A stretch of DNA of 64,000 nt from VGJW01 sp035286125. GTDB lineage: Bacteria; Cyanobacteriota; Sericytochromatia; S15B-MN24; VGJW01. Below are positions 49,262-59,436 of this stretch, in pieces. The stretch covers positions 1 to 64,000 of the forward strand of contig JAYKIS010000086.1 in the NCBI GenBank assembly GCA_035286125.1, written 5' to 3'. Position numbers and translations under genes: made by a program. Numbering within the stretch: the stretch's first letter is position 1; each line of letters opens with the position of its first letter. The notes beneath the pieces were generated by a model. The model did not search any database and was not told the DNA's origin. It was given only the letters and a program-made list of their open reading frames with translations.

Positions 49262-50158
49262 TCAGCGAGGGCGGCTGGGGCGGTTCGGGCGGCTCAGGTC
49301 CATCCGGTCGAACGCTGCGCGCGCCACGAAGGTCGGCTCGTCGATGAACGGGTTGCGATTGCCCTGTACCTGCCAGACCCTTTCGTTTCGCTCGCGTTCG
49401 GCGGCGTCCACGGGATCCATATCGTGCCACGCCACGAGTGTCCGGACTTCGTTGACGAAGTTCTTGAGCGAGGTCGAGTCGTAGCCCCCGTAGACTACGT
49501 AGAAATACAGCAGGCCTCGGGCGATGTCGCCCCGGACACCCGGGCGCGGCTCGCAGACCGTGTTGCCGCGCGCATCCTCGCCGATGCGCGTCTTGCCGTC
49601 CACGGCAGGGAACTGGAACGTGGGCGACCCTGCGACCGTCCCGAAGGCGAACGAACCGCGGCTGCCATTGATGCCGGCGTCCGAGGATTGCAGGTGATGC
49701 AGGTCGGATCGGGCCGCCCCCTTTGCGCCCAGGCTCTGGGGCCAGGTGTGCTCGGTGTTGAGGTTGTGCTTCGAGGCTGTTCCCCGATCGCGGACACCGG
49801 TAAAGGCCTCGCCGGTGTAGATGTCTTCGACGATGTCATCGTCATCCGTGTCGGCCACGTCGCCGAACAGGTGGTCGCGGGCCGTGTCGTAGCCTAGGTC
49901 CGTATGCTTGGCCACGACGCCGTTCAGGGCCTGCACCAGCGCGGGTCCCGCGAGGCCCTCGGTGCCCTTGTAATAGTCGGCGGGCAGGCCGCGAACCTTG
50001 ATCTTGCGGGCCATCAGGGCCGAGCTGGCAACTGCCGGCCGCAGCGTGGGCTGGGTGCCGCAAGCGGACACCGAGGCCAGGACGGCACCCGCCAGAAGCA
50101 GGTTCAGAACGAAACGGGATTGGCGCACGGCGTCGGATCCTCTCGGTGTCTGATTCAT
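49262..50158 (-). CDS. Exported endonuclease I-family nuclease (lipoprotein)
   Basis: 298 residues. Signal with lipobox SVSACG near residue 33. The endonuclease I core contains NTEHTWPQSLGA (the catalytic His in E-H-x-W-P), DLHHLQSSDAGINGSRGSFA and RGDIARGLLYFYVVYGGYD, then WHDMDPVDAAERERNERVW and QGNRNPFIDEP, all characteristic. It degrades DNA outside the cytoplasm, for nutrients or to condition incoming DNA; the genome also has dprA. AGGAT precedes the ATG. Confidence 0.9.
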   Translation of the reverse strand: MNQTPRGSDAVRQSRFVLNLLLAGAVLASVSACGTQPTLRPAVASSALMARKIKVRGLPADYYKGTEGLAGPALVQALNGVVAKHTDLGYDTARDHLFGDVADTDDDDIVEDIYTGEAFTGVRDRGTASKHNLNTEHTWPQSLGAKGAARSDLHHLQSSDAGINGSRGSFAFGTVAGSPTFQFPAVDGKTRIGEDARGNTVCEPRPGVRGDIARGLLYFYVVYGGYDSTSLKNFVNEVRTLVAWHDMDPVDAAERERNERVWQVQGNRNPFIDEPTFVARAAFDRMDLSRPNRPSRPR

Positions 50159-50236
50159 TATGCCTGAATCCGGTTAAGTACTTGTCAAGGATGGGGGAAG
50201 TTGTTGCAAAGCGTCACGAAAGGGTATCGGAGGAAC

Positions 50237-50941
50237 ATGGAGGCCGTCGGCCGCGCCGGTGTCCGGCTCCTGCCGGGCGTCTTTCTTGTCTTGCTCTCCT
50301 TGTTCTCTCCGGCTCGCGCACTGGCCGCACCCGCCGCCACGGTGGTGCTGGCGGGCCGGGAGCTGACGTACGAGGAGTTGCGGCGCCTGGAGGATGGCGA
50401 GGTGCTGACCCGGTGGGAGGATGTCCAGGCCCCCAACCGGATGGTGGCCTCCGCCGGCCTGCTGCCTGCTACGGCAAGAGATGCCTGGGCGCTCGCGACC
50501 GACTTCCGGAATTACGATCGCATCTACACCGGCATCTCCGAGGCGCGCATCGTCTCGGAGGCACCTCGGGAGGTCGTGGGGACCTACGTGCTGAAGTTGC
50601 CCTGGCCCTTGCCCCAGCGTTGGGTGACGACCCGGGCCGTGCTCGACGCGGAGCGCAGGGTCTGCTCGTGGCAGAAAGAATCGGGTACGGTCAAGACCTA
50701 CGACGGCCGCCTGCAGATGCTGCCGTGGTCGGGGCGGCGATCCGTGATGCTCTACAGTGCGCGCATCGACCCCGATTTCGCGTTCATGCCGACGTGGTTC
50801 TGGGACTGGGCGCAGGCCACGGCCCTGCCCTCCGTCGTGACGGGCCTGAGAGACACGCTGACCCGTACGGATGGCCCATATTGGCGTGCGCAGATTCGGC
50901 GCCCCGACTTCGAATTCACCAGCCGGCGCGACGCCCCATGA
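50237..50941 (+). CDS. Exported START/SRPBCC-like lipid-binding-fold protein
   Basis: 234 residues from an ATG with GGAGG three bases upstream. Signal peptide at about 1-30 (LLPGVFLVLLSLFSPARAL, then A-A-P). The body matches the SRPBCC/polyketide-cyclase fold: TARDAWALATDFRNYDRIYT is the 'aWe-l-tDF-e-y-p-x-i' entry, and WPLPQRWVTTRAVLDAERRV and MPTWFWDWAQATALPSVVTG follow. Such domains bind hydrophobic ligands; being exported suggests lipid handling in the periplasm. Confidence 0.8.
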   Translation: MEAVGRAGVRLLPGVFLVLLSLFSPARALAAPAATVVLAGRELTYEELRRLEDGEVLTRWEDVQAPNRMVASAGLLPATARDAWALATDFRNYDRIYTGISEARIVSEAPREVVGTYVLKLPWPLPQRWVTTRAVLDAERRVCSWQKESGTVKTYDGRLQMLPWSGRRSVMLYSARIDPDFAFMPTWFWDWAQATALPSVVTGLRDTLTRTDGPYWRAQIRRPDFEFTSRRDAP

Positions 50942-50948
50942 GGCAGGG

Positions 50949-50982
50949 GCGGGGCCCCCGGATCGTAGTCCGGAGGCCCCGC
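50949..50982. terminator. Bidirectional terminator between two convergent genes
   Basis: Arms GCGGGGCCCCCGGA (50949-50962) and TCCGGAGGCCCCGC (50969-50982), one mismatch, six-base loop, eight bases after the forward stop and 20 bases from the reverse stop at 51002. Position between convergent genes supports a shared terminator; no T run is visible on the forward side. Confidence 0.7.
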
Positions 50983-51001
50983 GTGGCTGCGGGCTTGTCG
51001 C

Positions 51002-52201
51002 TCAGGGGCGACCGCCGTGGCGGTCGTCGTCCTCTAGGTCGCTGATCTGCTGGTCGCCCTCGGCGGCGACATTGTTGAGCACCGTCAGCGTGGCCAGGGT
51101 CTCGGTGATCCAGTTGTACTCCGTCACCCGGCGAACCAGGGTGCGGGGCGGACGGTGGCCGCGGTCGCGATCATCTTCGTGGTCTTCGCCGCAGTCATCC
51201 GAATCGCACTTGGGATCCGGCAGGTGGTTGGTCAGGATGTCGCCGCCCCGGGTCAGCATCTCGGTGTAGATGTGCGCGTTGTCGAAGCACACGAACTTGG
51301 GATCGGTGACGTCATAGTTCGTGAAGGCCTGGTTCAGGAACGGCATCGGGTCGACCAGGTTCGCCACCCGGTCATACCGGTACACGTTGCCATCGCTGGC
51401 AGCGAAGGCGATCTGTGTGCCGTCGGGACTGATCGCAGGGTGCGATATCTGCCCGTACAGGCGTGCCTGCGTGAGCTCGTGGACCATCGGGTTCAGCAGG
51501 TCGTAGACATAGAGCCGGCCTGCCAGCGTCGTGAAGACTGCCCAGCGCGCGTCGCAGGAGATCCGGATCCAGTTGACACCACCCTCGCAGGAGGCCTGGG
51601 CGTTGACCTTGGCGAGGTCGGCCACGACCCCGTTGAGCCACAGCATGGCCTTGGGCAGCTGGCGCCGCTCGCCCTCGAGCACGAAGGTCATGGCCGTGCC
51701 GTCGAAGCTCATGCTCGGACGGCGCACCGAGCCGAGGCCGTTGACGTCGTTCAAGGCGACGAGCAGCTCCGCCACGACATCGTAGACGAAGATCTGCGAA
51801 CGACGGCCCTGCTGGCGGTCGAAGACCACCCGACCGCTGCTGAAGACCTCGGGGTTGTTCACGCCGATGCCGGCGCCCACCAAGGCATAGTTGTCGCTGA
51901 TCGTGCGGTCATACACGAAGAGCTGTTTCTCGCCGCCGATGACCGAGACGAAGGGCAACATCGTGGGCGCAGCGCCAATCGACAGCCCGGGGATGGGGAC
52001 CGCGGGCGCCACGGCTCCGCCCGACGAGGGACGGGTGGGGTTGCCGCCACCGCCCAGCTCCGAGGCCACCGGGACGGTGACCTGCCCGGCGGCCGGTTGT
52101 CCGGTCGGGGGCTGCTGGGTCGGGGATGAGGCACAACCGAAGACGGTGGCGGCCATGAGGCCACCGAGCATACAGCGTGTCGCCAGGTTCAAGCGCGCCA
52201 T
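51002..52201 (-). CDS. Lipoprotein with TolB-like beta-propeller segment
   Basis: 399 residues. Signal MARLNLATRCMLGGLMAATV with lipobox VFGC, a Pro/Gly-rich linker (25-75), then WD40/TolB-like blades: IFVYDVVAELLVALNDV, LYVYDLLNPMVHELTQA and HPAISPDGTQIAFAASDGNV (the 'SPDG-x-x-I-A-F' blade motif). A Cys/Asp-rich segment DPKCDSDDCGEDHEDDRD near residue 330 could bind metal. Unknown role; probably surface-exposed or periplasmic. Confidence 0.82.
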   Translation of the reverse strand: MARLNLATRCMLGGLMAATVFGCASSPTQQPPTGQPAAGQVTVPVASELGGGGNPTRPSSGGAVAPAVPIPGLSIGAAPTMLPFVSVIGGEKQLFVYDRTISDNYALVGAGIGVNNPEVFSSGRVVFDRQQGRRSQIFVYDVVAELLVALNDVNGLGSVRRPSMSFDGTAMTFVLEGERRQLPKAMLWLNGVVADLAKVNAQASCEGGVNWIRISCDARWAVFTTLAGRLYVYDLLNPMVHELTQARLYGQISHPAISPDGTQIAFAASDGNVYRYDRVANLVDPMPFLNQAFTNYDVTDPKFVCFDNAHIYTEMLTRGGDILTNHLPDPKCDSDDCGEDHEDDRDRGHRPPRTLVRRVTEYNWITETLATLTVLNNVAAEGDQQISDLEDDDRHGGRP

Positions 52202-52438
52202 GAAGTCTCCTCTCGGACAACCAACCGGACGTGAGGCTCCGACCCTGGTTCAGGGGCGGGAACGCGATGTCGCGCACGGGTCGAGGGCGTCAGGGCAGGT
52301 GAACGGCGGCAGTGCCGCTGCTCGGCCACGGGGATTCGGCGTAAGGACGTGGGTCGCTGCAGGATCCGGGATTTTCCCGGACCGGTGACGCCCTCACGCT
52401 AGCATCCGCCCATTGCGAACTAACCGTCGGAAGGCCCC

Positions 52439-53020
52439 ATGCATGCTGTTAGGATGAACCTGTCGGGGAGGCTGGCCTTGGACGAGCGCACGTTGTGGCT
52501 TCTGGGAGGTATCTCGGTCGCCGTCTGGGCCGGGGGCTGGTGGATGGAGCGCAGCTTCCGATCCGAGGGCGGGACCGGATCGTTGGCCGAGACCATGCCG
52601 ATTGCCGTTCGCCAGGTCGCCGCCTGGTCGCCCCGAGCGATCCTCGTCGGCATTGAGGGCAGGGACCTCGTCCGTGGACGCTCGGGGGACAAGGGGGGGT
52701 GGGTCTACACCTTCATGGAGGCGGGCCAGATCATCCGCACATGTGAAGTCCGGATGGGCAAGCACCACTTCAGGGTCTGGCAGGATCGGGGGCAACCGGC
52801 TCCGGCGCTGCCAGCCCAGGGCTTGCTTGATTCCGCCCAACTGGCGACCGACCTGGTGGCCCGGGGGGTGCCCGGGACGCAGTCGGCGACATGGTCCTGG
52901 CGTGTCTCGGAGGGGCATCCCCTCCTCACGGTGGCGACCGCAGGAAGGCTTGCAGCAACGTGGTCCGTGGATCCGGGCACGGGGCAACTGCTGGATTTCC
53001 AATCCTCCAGGGTCCCTTGA
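52439..53020 (+). CDS. Single-pass membrane protein, function unknown
   Basis: 193 residues from an ATG with GGAAGG upstream (a second ATG at 52454 is possible). One membrane helix at about 19-37 (LWLLGGISVAVWAGGWW), then a periplasmic domain of about 150 residues with no motif I recognise. It is 41 bases upstream of the HD gene and on the same strand. Divergent from the TolB-like lipoprotein across 237 bases that should hold both promoters. Confidence 0.65.
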   Translation: MHAVRMNLSGRLALDERTLWLLGGISVAVWAGGWWMERSFRSEGGTGSLAETMPIAVRQVAAWSPRAILVGIEGRDLVRGRSGDKGGWVYTFMEAGQIIRTCEVRMGKHHFRVWQDRGQPAPALPAQGLLDSAQLATDLVARGVPGTQSATWSWRVSEGHPLLTVATAGRLAATWSVDPGTGQLLDFQSSRVP

Positions 53021-53061
53021 CCGGTGCGCTTCGCCCTCGGGCCGGGGTATGAGGAGGGGGC

Positions 53062-53826
53062 ATGATCCTTCCTGTTTCGGACAATCCTCGACTTGCCTCC
53101 ATCCTGGGGCGGATCGAGGAAGCTGCCGTCCTGCCGCGGATGTGGCAGGTGGCGGTCGTCAATTCACAACGGGCCGGGGTCAATGACCACGGCCCCACCC
53201 ACGTCAAGATCGTCGCCCACAATGCCCTCAAGATCCTGCGCCTGCTGGGTGAGGCCGGTGTGGTGCCCGGTGTTGTCGCCGATCAGGGCCTGACCTTCGC
53301 GGATGCCGAGGTCGTCGTTGTCCTGGCCGGCTTGCTGCACGACGTGGGCATGACTGTGCACCGCGACAGTCACGAGTCGCATTCGCTCTTCCTCGTGCAT
53401 CAGGCTCTGCCGGCCCTCGTTGAGGGGATCTACAGCCCTGTCGAGGCCGTCACGATCGTACATGAGACCCTGCACGCGATGATCGGGCACAACTCGATGC
53501 AACGTTGCCTCACGGTCGAGGCCGGCGTCGTCAAGGTCGCCGATGCCCTCGACATGTCGAAATGGCGTTCCCGCGCCATCATCAAGGGTGGGCGGGTCAG
53601 CATCCACTCGCTTTCGGCCGCCGCCATCGACAAGGTGGCCATCTCCAAGGGCGAGACCCGGCCGGTCCGGGTCGAGGTCACGATGAACAACAGCGCGGGC
53701 ATCTTCCAGGTCGACAACCTGCTCAAGCACAAGATCCACCACAGCGGCATCGCCGAGCACTTCGAAGTCAGGACCCGCGTCGAGGGCGAGGCAGAACGCC
53801 AGCACGTCCAGACCTTCACCCTCTGA
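53062..53826 (+). CDS. HD-domain phosphohydrolase
   Basis: 254 residues, strong GAGGAGGGGG upstream of the ATG. HD signature: THVKIVAHNALKILRLL (first His), VVVVLAGLLHDVGMTVHRDS (His-Asp pair), then HETLHAMIGHNSM and GVVKVADALDMSK with the final Asp. Resembles metal-dependent phosphohydrolases found widely in archaea and bacteria; nucleotide or cyclic-nucleotide substrates are possible. The C-terminal ~80 residues (RPVRVEVTMNNSAGIFQVDN) look like a beta-rich regulatory part. Confidence 0.85.
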   Translation: MILPVSDNPRLASILGRIEEAAVLPRMWQVAVVNSQRAGVNDHGPTHVKIVAHNALKILRLLGEAGVVPGVVADQGLTFADAEVVVVLAGLLHDVGMTVHRDSHESHSLFLVHQALPALVEGIYSPVEAVTIVHETLHAMIGHNSMQRCLTVEAGVVKVADALDMSKWRSRAIIKGGRVSIHSLSAAAIDKVAISKGETRPVRVEVTMNNSAGIFQVDNLLKHKIHHSGIAEHFEVRTRVEGEAERQHVQTFTL

Positions 53827-53845
53827 CGCGGCCGCAGCTTCCGAT

Positions 53846-54283
53846 TCAGGCGGCCTTGCGGCTCTTCCGCAATCGGGGGTGAAGTTCACACAGGACGCGG
53901 GCGGCCAGTGACGGATCGGGCAGGCTCGCGAGGTCGTCAAGGCTGACAATGCCCTGAAGCGTGCCGTTTGCCGGCTGGCTGCTGACGCACAGGCGGCGTA
54001 CGCGGTGCCGGATCATCTGGTCTGCGGCTTCTTCGAGCGAGGCATCAGGGTCCACGCAGACCGGCCCGTGATGCACGAGGTTGCGGATGGGCACGTGCAG
54101 GGCGTCGGCCGTGACGGCTTCTAGTGCCAGGTCCCGATCGGTGACGACACCCATGATGCGTCCACCCTCCAGAATCGGCACCAGGCCGACATCCTCACGT
54201 TTCATCAGCTTGGCCACCTCCAGCACCGTGGTTTCGGGACCACAGGCGTGGACGTGGGGATTCATCAGGTCTCGGACGCGCAT
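53846..54283 (-). CDS. CBS-domain-pair protein
   Basis: 145 residues, two CBS domains in tandem: VRDLMNPHVHACGPETTVLE ... DVGLVPILEGGRIMGVVTDR and then the second with VRRLCVSSQPANG and LQGIVSLDDLASL. CBS pairs bind adenosine nucleotides and act as energy sensors. It is a stand-alone sensor without a fused enzyme. AGGAGAG precedes the ATG. Convergent with the HD gene (19 bases between stops) and divergent from cysS. Confidence 0.9.
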   Translation of the reverse strand: MRVRDLMNPHVHACGPETTVLEVAKLMKREDVGLVPILEGGRIMGVVTDRDLALEAVTADALHVPIRNLVHHGPVCVDPDASLEEAADQMIRHRVRRLCVSSQPANGTLQGIVSLDDLASLPDPSLAARVLCELHPRLRKSRKAA

Positions 54284-54377
54284 GGTTCTCTCCTCTGCCT
54301 CTGGGGGGCGGGAGCATGGTGTCCCCCGGGAGAGCCCGGGCAAGGGGCGTCGGGTCGCTCTCTGCTAGACTTGGAAG

Positions 54378-55892
54378 ATGCTGAGGGTCCATAACGACCT
54401 GACCAGGCGGCTTGAGCCCTTCGCCCCCGCGAATCCGCCCGAGGTCACGATGTACGCCTGCGGGGTCACGGTCTACGATGCGTGCCACCTGGGCCATGCC
54501 CGTGCGTATGTCGCGTGGGACATCGTCCGGCGTTACCTCGAGCACGTCGGCTACAAGGTCCGGCATGTCCAGAACTTCACGGATATCGACGACAAGATCA
54601 TCCTGCGGGCCGCCGAACGGGGCGAGGAACCGGCAGAGCTGACGCGTCGCTGGGAAGCGGCGTACTTCGCCGATATGGATCGCATGGGCATCCTCAGGGC
54701 CACGGACTATCCCCGCGCTACGGAGTACGTCGCGGCCATGCTTCGCTTCATTGAGGGCCTGATGGCCAAGGGCCATGCGTACGCGGTACCGGACGGCAGC
54801 GTGTACTTCGAGGTTGCCAGCTTTCCGGACTATGGTCGTCTCTCGGGCCGCTCGGTCGAGGACCTGGGCCAGCGGACCCGGCTCGACGAGCCGGATCCCA
54901 ACAAGCGTGGTCCGGCGGACTTTGCCCTCTGGAAGGCAGCCAAGCCCGGCGAGCCTTCGTGGACCAGTCCCTGGGGCGAGGGGCGTCCCGGCTGGCACCT
55001 CGAATGTTCCGCAATGGCCGCGGAGTTGCTGGGCACGACCCTCGACCTGCACGTGGGGGGCATCGACCTGCTCTTTCCACACCATGAAAACGAGGTGGCC
55101 CAGTCCGAGGCCTTGAATGACGCACCTTTCGTGACCTGCTGGCTCCACAACGGCTTCGTCAACATCGATGCCGAGAAGATGTCCAAGAGCCTCGGGAACT
55201 TCCGGACGGTACGGGACCTGCTCGAGGTCCACGACCCGATGGCCGTGCGCTACTTCCTGCTGCAGACCCATTATCGGCAGGACCTTTCCTTCACCGAGGA
55301 GGCCCTCGAGGGCGCGACGCGGGCTCTGGTGCGCCTGCGTCGCTCGCTGGCGGCCCGTGAGGCGGCGCTTGCGCCTCGCACGGCTCTCGTCGAGGCGTTG
55401 GGCGCCAAGGTCGCGCATGCTTTTGCCGAGGCCATGGACGAGGACTTCAACACGCCGCGCGCGCTCGCCGCCTTGTGGGATGCCCGGGCCGAGATCGCCG
55501 GTCTTGAGGGTGCCGATGCCGAGGCGGCGGGTCATGTCGTGTTCGAGGTGCGTCGCCTTGCGTCCGTGCTCGGTCTCGATCTGGCGGCGGGCGATGCAGC
55601 GGGTGTCGACTGGCCGGTCGTTGCCGCCGAGGCGGCCGCCCGTCTGCGCGACGTACCGGACCATGGGCTGGCGGCCGCAGACCAGCCGGCAGCGCAGATG
55701 TCCCACTGGCTCGAGGCCCGTCGGTCTGCACGCATCGCCCGGGATTTTGCCCGGGCTGACGCGATGCGTGGCCACCTGACCGGCGCGGGCTTCGTGCTGG
55801 CCGACCGCAAGGACGGTTCCGTCGAGGTGACCCATGCCGAGGCGCAGGCGTGGGCATGGGTCTGGACCCCCGAAGGCGTTCCGCTTGCCTGA
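54378..55892 (+). CDS. cysS: Cysteinyl-tRNA synthetase
   Basis: 504 residues. Charges tRNA-Cys. The HIGH-type motif is HLGHA (DACHLGHARAYV), KMSKS is exact (EKMSKSLGNF), and zinc ligands are Cys in YACGVTVYD, Cys in WHLECSAMA, and the H-x-x-x-E in HHENE. First gene of the coupled cysS-mrnC-rlmB set, an order known from Firmicutes. Confidence 0.97.
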   Translation: MLRVHNDLTRRLEPFAPANPPEVTMYACGVTVYDACHLGHARAYVAWDIVRRYLEHVGYKVRHVQNFTDIDDKIILRAAERGEEPAELTRRWEAAYFADMDRMGILRATDYPRATEYVAAMLRFIEGLMAKGHAYAVPDGSVYFEVASFPDYGRLSGRSVEDLGQRTRLDEPDPNKRGPADFALWKAAKPGEPSWTSPWGEGRPGWHLECSAMAAELLGTTLDLHVGGIDLLFPHHENEVAQSEALNDAPFVTCWLHNGFVNIDAEKMSKSLGNFRTVRDLLEVHDPMAVRYFLLQTHYRQDLSFTEEALEGATRALVRLRRSLAAREAALAPRTALVEALGAKVAHAFAEAMDEDFNTPRALAALWDARAEIAGLEGADAEAAGHVVFEVRRLASVLGLDLAAGDAAGVDWPVVAAEAAARLRDVPDHGLAAADQPAAQMSHWLEARRSARIARDFARADAMRGHLTGAGFVLADRKDGSVEVTHAEAQAWAWVWTPEGVPLA

Positions 55893-56376
55893 GGTCCCGG
55901 GACCCGAGGCCCTCGAGGAGGCGCGGGCGGGCAATCCGGCGCGCTTGCTGGCCGAGATTCATCCCCGGGACCTGGCCTATCTGGGCGATGCCGTCCACGA
56001 ACTGGAGGTCCGCAGGCGCGGGCTTGCCCGGCCGCTGCAGGGCGATGCCCGCCATCGCGAGACCGTGCGTCGGGTCCGGGCCGTCGCCCAGTCCCGCGTA
56101 TTGCGTGTCCTCGAACCCGAACTCGTCGAGGACGAACGCGAGGTCGTGCGCCGTGCACGTGCCCTGAAACGTCTCGTCACGCGGTCGGCTGATCCCGGGA
56201 CTTACCGCTGGGCCACGGCATTCGAGGCCTGGATAGGTTATCTTTGGCTTCTGGGACGCCACGAGCGACTCGCGTGGGTGCTGGCCCGTGCGGAGGCGAT
56301 GGTGGACCTGCCACCCCCCAGCCAGGATGGTCCCGAGGAGGACGACGATGCCGCCAGGCAAGAAGCCAGGTCCTAA
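55885..56376 (+). CDS. mrnC: Mini-ribonuclease III
   Basis: 163 residues from a TTG that overlaps the cysS stop by eight bases. RNase III catalytic domain without a double-stranded-RNA-binding domain: LAYLGDAVHELEVRRRG (catalytic Asp and Glu) and WATAFEAWIGYLWLLGR. It matures 23S rRNA in Bacillus and Cyanobacteria. A longer upstream start exists in frame but would lie inside cysS. Overlaps rlmB by 29 bases. Confidence 0.93.
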   Translation: MPEVPGPEALEEARAGNPARLLAEIHPRDLAYLGDAVHELEVRRRGLARPLQGDARHRETVRRVRAVAQSRVLRVLEPELVEDEREVVRRARALKRLVTRSADPGTYRWATAFEAWIGYLWLLGRHERLAWVLARAEAMVDLPPPSQDGPEEDDDAARQEARS

Positions 56377-57487
56377 GGGCCGCCCCCCTTCGTCGGGCGG
56401 TCCCGGCCGCGGGCGCAAGCTCGGTCCTGTGTCGGCATCCATGGCCCGCAAGATGGGCATGGATGTGCCCGATGCGCCCGGCGGGCGCAAGCCCGGCCGT
56501 GGAGCGCCTCCCGCTGGCAAGGAAGGGCGTTTCGGCAAGCCGGAGGGTGGCCGCCCGGAAGGCAGTCGTCCGGATGGCCCGAGATCCGCTCGGACCCGTC
56601 CTGGCCAAGGCAAGGGCCCAGCGCGTCCTGCTGCCTCCGGCGAGGAGCGTGCACCGCGTCCCGGTCGTCGCCGCGAGGCTGCCGAGGCTGCGCCGCGTGG
56701 CCGGGCTCCCCGGATCGAAGCCCGTCCCGAGGGTGAGGACGATGATCGCCCCGAGCCCGAGAGCGAGATGGTCTGGGGGCGTCACGCGGTGATGGCCGCC
56801 GTCCGCAGTGGTCGCCCCGTCAACAAGGTCTGGCTGCAGCGCAGCCTCGAGGATGCGAAGTTCGCGACGGCCATCCGCATGCAGGCCCGCGAAGCGGGCG
56901 TGGCCGTGGTCGAGGTCGAGCGCCAGCGCCTGGACAATCTGGTCGCCGGGCCCCACCAGGGAGTCGTGGCCTCGCTCGCGCCCGTGGCTTACCAGACCTT
57001 CGCCAAGGTGCTCGAGGAGGCACGGGCGGCCGAGAAGCCTCTGCTGCTGCTCTTGGAAGGTATCGAGGACCCGGGAAATCTTGGGGCGCTGATCCGCTCT
57101 GCAGAGGCCGCCGGCGCCCAGGGCGTGGTCATTCCCCAGCGTCGCGCCGTGGGTCTGACTGGGGCGGTCGCCAAGGCTGCTGCCGGTGCGCTCGATCTCG
57201 TGCCGGTAGCGCGGGTCGTCAACCTCGCGCAGGCGATCCGGGACCTGCAAGCTGCCGGCTTCTGGGTTGTTGCCGCGGACGGCGCCGGGGAAGAACTGCC
57301 CTGGCAAGTCGACATGAAGGGACCGATCGCCCTGCTCGTCGGAAGTGAGGGGCGTGGTCTTTCCCGCAACCTGCTCGAGACCTGCGACCACGTCGTGCGA
57401 CTGCCCATGCCGGGCAAGACGCCTTCGCTCAATGCATCCGTGGCCGGAGGCATCCTGTTGTTCGAGGCCGTAAGACAGCGCACCTGA
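56348..57487 (+). CDS. rlmB: 23S rRNA/tRNA 2'-O-methyltransferase, RlmB/TrmH family (SpoU)
   Basis: 379 residues; the ATG at 56348 has GAGGAGG upstream. The first ~130 residues are a basic, Pro/Gly-rich disordered extension not present in E. coli RlmB. Then VWGRHAVMAAVRSGRPVNKV (ribose-methyltransferase substrate-binding domain) and the SpoU knot: motif 1 DPGNLGALIRSAEAAG, motif 2 LVGSEGRGL, motif 3 SLNASVAGGILLFE. It methylates ribose 2'-O of rRNA; target nucleotide is inferred from family. The long basic tail may aid ribosome binding. Confidence 0.93.
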   Translation: MPPGKKPGPKGRPPSSGGPGRGRKLGPVSASMARKMGMDVPDAPGGRKPGRGAPPAGKEGRFGKPEGGRPEGSRPDGPRSARTRPGQGKGPARPAASGEERAPRPGRRREAAEAAPRGRAPRIEARPEGEDDDRPEPESEMVWGRHAVMAAVRSGRPVNKVWLQRSLEDAKFATAIRMQAREAGVAVVEVERQRLDNLVAGPHQGVVASLAPVAYQTFAKVLEEARAAEKPLLLLLEGIEDPGNLGALIRSAEAAGAQGVVIPQRRAVGLTGAVAKAAAGALDLVPVARVVNLAQAIRDLQAAGFWVVAADGAGEELPWQVDMKGPIALLVGSEGRGLSRNLLETCDHVVRLPMPGKTPSLNASVAGGILLFEAVRQRT

Positions 57488-57507
57488 AGACTGGCGCCAA
57501 CGAAGAA

Positions 57508-57541
57508 AATGCCGCCCGCGTCCCCTGACGCGGGCGGCATT
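57508..57541. terminator. Bidirectional terminator between rlmB and ftsH
   Basis: A perfect 15-base stem (arms AATGCCGCCCGCGTC at 57508-57522 and its complement at 57527-57541) with a four-base loop. On the reverse strand it is followed by TTTTCTTC, a good intrinsic-terminator tail for ftsH; on the forward strand GTTGGTCTTTT follows for rlmB. Confidence 0.88.
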
Positions 57542-57570
57542 GTTGGTCTTTTCGGCCCGAGCCGACCGGT

Positions 57571-59427
<1,857 letters not shown>

Positions 59428-59436
59428 GTCAAAGCC

